Below, one piece after another: positions 31,814 through 33,041 of a stretch of 33,041 nt of DNA (within the stretch, counting starts at the first letter, position 1; each line of letters begins with the position of its first letter). The notes under the pieces are model-generated. The model made no database searches, was not told where the DNA came from, and worked only from the letters and a program-made list of their open reading frames with translations. A program made the translations under genes and the position numbers. This DNA comes from an uncultured Clostridium sp. (GTDB lineage Bacteria; Bacillota; Clostridia; TANB77; CAG-508): contig CABUKD010000023.1 in NCBI GenBank assembly GCA_902492105.1, forward strand, positions 1 to 33,041. Direction: 5' to 3'.

Positions 31814-32952
31814 GTGTTTAAAATGAAATCTATTTTTTTCACAATATTTTTTTTGCTTTTTGGTAATGCGTCCAAATATATTTCAGTAATTTTAACAGAA
31901 GAATGTCCAAGCAATTCTTTTAATTGAATTAAATTAGCTCCTTTTAAAAGAAGCATTGTTGCAAATGTATGTCGTAAGTCGTGAAATGTTCTATCTTCAA
32001 ATTTTGTTCCCTTTGTTTTTTTGTTCCATACTTTCTCAGTCCACTTAATACCAAAATGAGTATGAGTTTTTGAACTACTAAAAACATATTCAGAGTTGCG
32101 AGGTAATGATTTTAATAATTCATAAATCTTATTAGACATAGGTATTATTCTAATAGAATTATTACTCTTAGGAGTTTGTAGTATTGTTTTATATTCTCTT
32201 TTTCCGATTTCTGTTATTTCTGGTGTATATGTTAAATTGTGTTTTACATATATCTGTTTTTCTTCAAAGTTGATGTCATTCCATTGCAAACCAAATATTT
32301 CTCCTTTTCTCATTCCAGTACCTAATGCAAATATTATAAGAGGCTGAATATTATATCCATCAAATAATTTTATCAATTCAGGAATTTCTTTTTCTGAAAA
32401 ATATTTAAATTTAGTCGATTTTTTTTCGATAATTTCATCTACTGTCTTTTTAGTTTTTGGAAGTGAAATATTAGAACATGGATTTTTAATAATATATCCT
32501 TCTTTTTCGGCATAGTCAAAAAAGTTTCTAAGTAATTTATGAACACTTCTTATTAATGTATCATTCTTGTTTTGTTTTTTGCTTAAATTATTATAAAATT
32601 TTTGTACTGTTAAAGACTTTACTTCTGAAATTGGTATATCTGAAATTATGTTTTTACTTATATAATTTCTATATAGACCTTCATATTTCTCAAAAGTAGT
32701 AGGTTTGACTTCATTCTTTTTAGTTTCCATTAGCCATTTTGGAAATAGAGTATTGATAGTAAGCGATTTTCCATTATTAACAAGTCCAAGTTTTAAATCA
32801 TTAATATATTTTTCTGCTTTTTCCTCTGCCTCAGCCTTACATAATCCGTAAAATTCTTTTTTGATAGGCGTTCCATCTGCTTTATGTGCTATTGTTTTTG
32901 TTAACCTGTAATATTCAAATCCATTTTTAGTATAATTAGTTTTTTTTGCCAT
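31801..32952 (-). CDS. Phage-type tyrosine integrase
   Basis: A 383-residue site-specific recombinase of the lambda-integrase/Tn916 class. An N-terminal AP2-like DNA-binding region (about 1-60) opens it, then a SAM-like core-binding domain (about 65-165, FPKWLMETKKNEVKPTTFEKY), then the catalytic domain. Active-site residues are complete: Arg215 (GTGMRKGE), Lys262 (TPKSNNSIR), His324 and Arg327 (FHDLRHTF), His350 (LLGHSS) and Tyr359 (TEIYLDAL). On the minus strand GGAGG lies 5-6 bases before the ATG. It points at tuf, with its stop 62 bases after the tuf stop. Such integrases usually sit at the end of a prophage or integrative element, next to the attachment site; the element would extend to the right, beyond the window. 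Confidence 0.93.
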   Translation of the reverse strand: MAKKTNYTKNGFEYYRLTKTIAHKADGTPIKKEFYGLCKAEAEEKAEKYINDLKLGLVNNGKSLTINTLFPKWLMETKKNEVKPTTFEKYEGLYRNYISKNIISDIPISEVKSLTVQKFYNNLSKKQNKNDTLIRSVHKLLRNFFDYAEKEGYIIKNPCSNISLPKTKKTVDEIIEKKSTKFKYFSEKEIPELIKLFDGYNIQPLIIFALGTGMRKGEIFGLQWNDINFEEKQIYVKHNLTYTPEITEIGKREYKTILQTPKSNNSIRIIPMSNKIYELLKSLPRNSEYVFSSSKTHTHFGIKWTEKVWNKKTKGTKFEDRTFHDLRHTFATMLLLKGANLIQLKELLGHSSVKITEIYLDALPKSKKNIVKKIDFILNTVGK

Positions 32953-32982
32953 AAAAACCTCCGTTTGCTAATTTTATTTAAA

Positions 32983-33008
32983 AATCAATGCTATATTAAG
33001 CATTGATT
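32983..33008 (-). terminator. Stem-loop upstream of the integrase
   Basis: AATCAATGCT (32983-32992) pairs perfectly with AGCATTGATT (32999-33008). On the minus strand it is followed by a short T-run, so it may end a transcript arriving from the right or attenuate the integrase leader. Confidence 0.55.
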
Positions 33009-33041
33009 ATCTTTATAATAATTATAAGCATATTCTACAGT

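Overview
The window is very AT-rich DNA, with A/T-ending codons, strong GGAGG-type ribosome binding sites and several GTG starts, and nearly all genes lie on the + strand. The gene content (mraZ-rsmH-ftsL-spoVD-murE-mraY-ftsW-murG, folate-type trmFO, rpsL-rpsG-fusA-tuf) points to a low-GC Bacillota, most likely a Clostridia-type anaerobe. MurE carries the DNPR signature of meso-diaminopimelate ligases, so the peptidoglycan is probably DAP-type. The species cannot be told from the sequence. I see no rRNA, tRNA or CRISPR array.

Layout. 1-1619: 3' part of a surface protein with Ig-like repeats. 1676-2179: trmL. 2357-3161: a Fic toxin with its small VbhA-like antitoxin. 3374-3967: an Fe/Mn superoxide dismutase-like protein. 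3995-4144 (minus strand): an unrecognised 49-residue protein. 4273-4845: a 190-residue protein with an internal duplication and a possibly leaderless start. 4984-5091: a 35-residue basic peptide. 5111-18234: the cell-wall/division (dcw) cluster. 18261-20366: topA. 20462-23449: an SNF2 helicase. 23525-25027: trmFO. 25144-27000: a coiled-coil protein of unknown function. 27021-31739: the str operon and tuf. 31801-32952 (minus strand): a tyrosine integrase, probably the edge of an integrated element.

The dcw cluster is the core of the window. MraZ probably controls it through three AAGTGG boxes at exact 10-bp spacing just after the promoter. RsmH methylates 16S rRNA; FtsL and the SpoVD/FtsI transpeptidase act at the septum; MurE, MraY and MurG make lipid II precursors; FtsW polymerises glycan. 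Three things are odd. A 0.5-kb non-coding array of about 16 copies of a TACAAAAGATAAAA-like motif separates mraZ from rsmH. A 911-residue pilin-like Ig-repeat protein with its own promoter and terminator sits between ftsL and spoVD, and the gene at the left edge is its paralogue. ftsW is broken by two single-base insertions, each an extra C in front of GG. murD and murF are absent from their usual places.

The informational genes on the right are ordinary in sequence, but they have structured non-coding regions: an attenuator-like hairpin before rpsL, a multi-hairpin rpsL-rpsG spacer and an inverted repeat across the tuf promoter.
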